Part shown: piece after piece, positions 6,573 to 7,344 of the stretch | How the letters are laid out: each line of letters opens with the position of its first letter | Position numbering within the stretch: position 1 is the first letter of the stretch | Source of the DNA: Verrucomicrobiales bacterium | Lineage (GTDB): Bacteria > Verrucomicrobiota > Verrucomicrobiia > Limisphaerales > UBA11320 | Length of the DNA: 7,344 bases | Direction of reading: 5' to 3' | Assembly (NCBI GenBank): GCA_003452185.1 | Contig: DMJJ01000456.1 | Coordinates: forward strand, 1 to 7,344 | Program-made: the position numbers and the translations under genes | The notes under the pieces: generated by a model | The model's input: only the letters and a program-made list of their open reading frames with translations | Databases searched by the model: none | What the model was told of the DNA's origin: nothing

Positions 6573-7344
6573 AGAGTAAAAAGTGGAGCCCTTTCGTATT
6601 GGGCTGGAGTCTTCTGGTCGCCCTCCTGCTTGCCATGCCGGAGGCCCGGGGGCAGGCGGTCGCCGTCACCACGCGCCTTGAGACCAACCAGATTCCCGTG
6701 GGAGGAGCGACGGTGCTTCACGTGTACGCCCAGGTGGTGCCCGCATTGAGGGCGACCTCGGATCGGATCTTCGCCTGGTATGTCGACCTGGGGAACACGA
6801 ACGCCGCGGCCGCACGGCTTGACTATGTCGGCATGGTGAAGCCGACGAGCGACAAGGACCCGCAGCTCTCATCGCTGGGATCCGACCAGGGGGCGAACCG
6901 CAAGGGGATCTATGACACGTTCCTGAACCTCCCGGGGGCGGGGGTCGCCGCCCCCGTGGAACTCCTGACCATCCCCGTGGTCGGGGTGGCTCCCGGGGTG
7001 ACCCGGTTTCGGGTGACGGCTGGAAGCGGGGTCCCGCAGCTCAGTTCGGATTTCCTGGTGGCTCCCAAGGACTCGTCCGTGCCGGGGTTTGGGGGGGACT
7101 ATTCCGCAGCCGTCGCCGACCTTCAGGTGACCGGGTCGGCTGCCTGCTCCATTGCGGTTCACATCGAGCTGATCTCGAACGGCACGCAGCTGAAGATCAC
7201 GTTCCCTCTCTGTCCCGGGCATGATCACTTTGTGGAGAAAGCCTCCGCTCTGGCGAACCCGACCGTTTGGGCCGCGGTCCCAGGCGGGCCTCACAATACC
7301 GGGTCGGTGGTGGTGGCCAACTCCGGTGCGGGTGCGTTCTTCCG
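6569..7344 (+). CDS. Secreted protein with signal peptide, cohesin-like sandwich and verrucomicrobial-type C-terminal module (3' partial)
   Basis: The frame opens at ATG 6569 and runs without a stop to the right edge (258 full codons). The N-terminus is a classical export signal: basic MKSKK, a hydrophobic stretch rich in Leu, Val and Ala (about residues 9-23), then PEARGQA with likely cleavage near residues 28-30. Residues about 31-165 form a beta-rich segment: a TNQIPVGGATVLHVYAQVV start, an FAWYVDLGNTNAA strand, a central SDQGANRKGIYDTF stretch, and a closing APGVTRFRVTAGSG. This layout resembles cohesin and related carbohydrate-binding sandwiches, but it is a pattern judgement. Residues about 195-258 (GTQLKITFPLC, HDHFVEKASAL, NPTVWAAVPGG, ending AFFR) resemble a terminal module common in Verrucomicrobiota, so the protein probably ends a few residues past the window. 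Two Cys flank this part and could pair. The start is favoured over the ATG at 6635 because that would remove the signal peptide. No strong Shine-Dalgarno is close; GGGA lies 8 bases upstream. Confidence 0.85.
   Translation, partial: MKSKKWSPFVLGWSLLVALLLAMPEARGQAVAVTTRLETNQIPVGGATVLHVYAQVVPALRATSDRIFAWYVDLGNTNAAAARLDYVGMVKPTSDKDPQLSSLGSDQGANRKGIYDTFLNLPGAGVAAPVELLTIPVVGVAPGVTRFRVTAGSGVPQLSSDFLVAPKDSSVPGFGGDYSAAVADLQVTGSAACSIAVHIELISNGTQLKITFPLCPGHDHFVEKASALANPTVWAAVPGGPHNTGSVVVANSGAGAFF

Overview
The window is almost entirely coding, on the + strand, from a GC-rich genome. It holds the 3' part of one giant secreted multidomain protein gene (open at the left edge, ending at 6572). Its stop codon overlaps the start of a second, shorter secreted protein gene (6569 to the right edge, also incomplete). 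No RNA gene, insertion sequence, CRISPR array, terminator or intergenic promoter is visible, and there is no intergenic space.

The organism is probably a member of the Planctomycetota-Verrucomicrobiota group. The evidence is the architecture: Asn-rich right-handed beta-helices, LamG and PA14 modules, SbsA-like Ig domains with a GNxDDV motif, and repeated units of an Ig-like domain (VNDGSAQRS motif) followed by a dockerin. I lean to Verrucomicrobiota because the second protein has a C-terminal module ending in VVVANSGAGAFFR, which resembles the terminal module of many verrucomicrobial exported proteins. This is recalled family knowledge, not a database match.

Layout of the giant gene, left to right: beta-helix module 1 (3-767) with its closing segment at 1186-1434, split by a PA14 domain (768-1185); a Kre9/Knh1-like sandwich (about 1461-1740); beta-helix module 2 (1749-4124), interrupted near its N-terminal cap by a LamG domain (about 2001-2673); two SbsA-like Ig domains (4149-4890); a He_PIG/cadherin-like domain (4893-5162); two tandem Ig-plus-dockerin units (5166-5685 and 5691-6173); and a Pro/Ala-rich linker with a basic tail (6174-6569).

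The second gene encodes a signal peptide followed by a beta-sandwich segment that looks cohesin-like, then the terminal module. The ATGA overlap implies co-translation. A dockerin-bearing giant coupled to a possible cohesin partner suggests a two-component surface or extracellular assembly that binds glycans or other polymers. That functional reading is inference. The most notable observations are this gene pair, the duplicated helix modules with different domains inserted at different points, and an abrupt synonymous-codon switch near position 1410 inside one unbroken reading frame.
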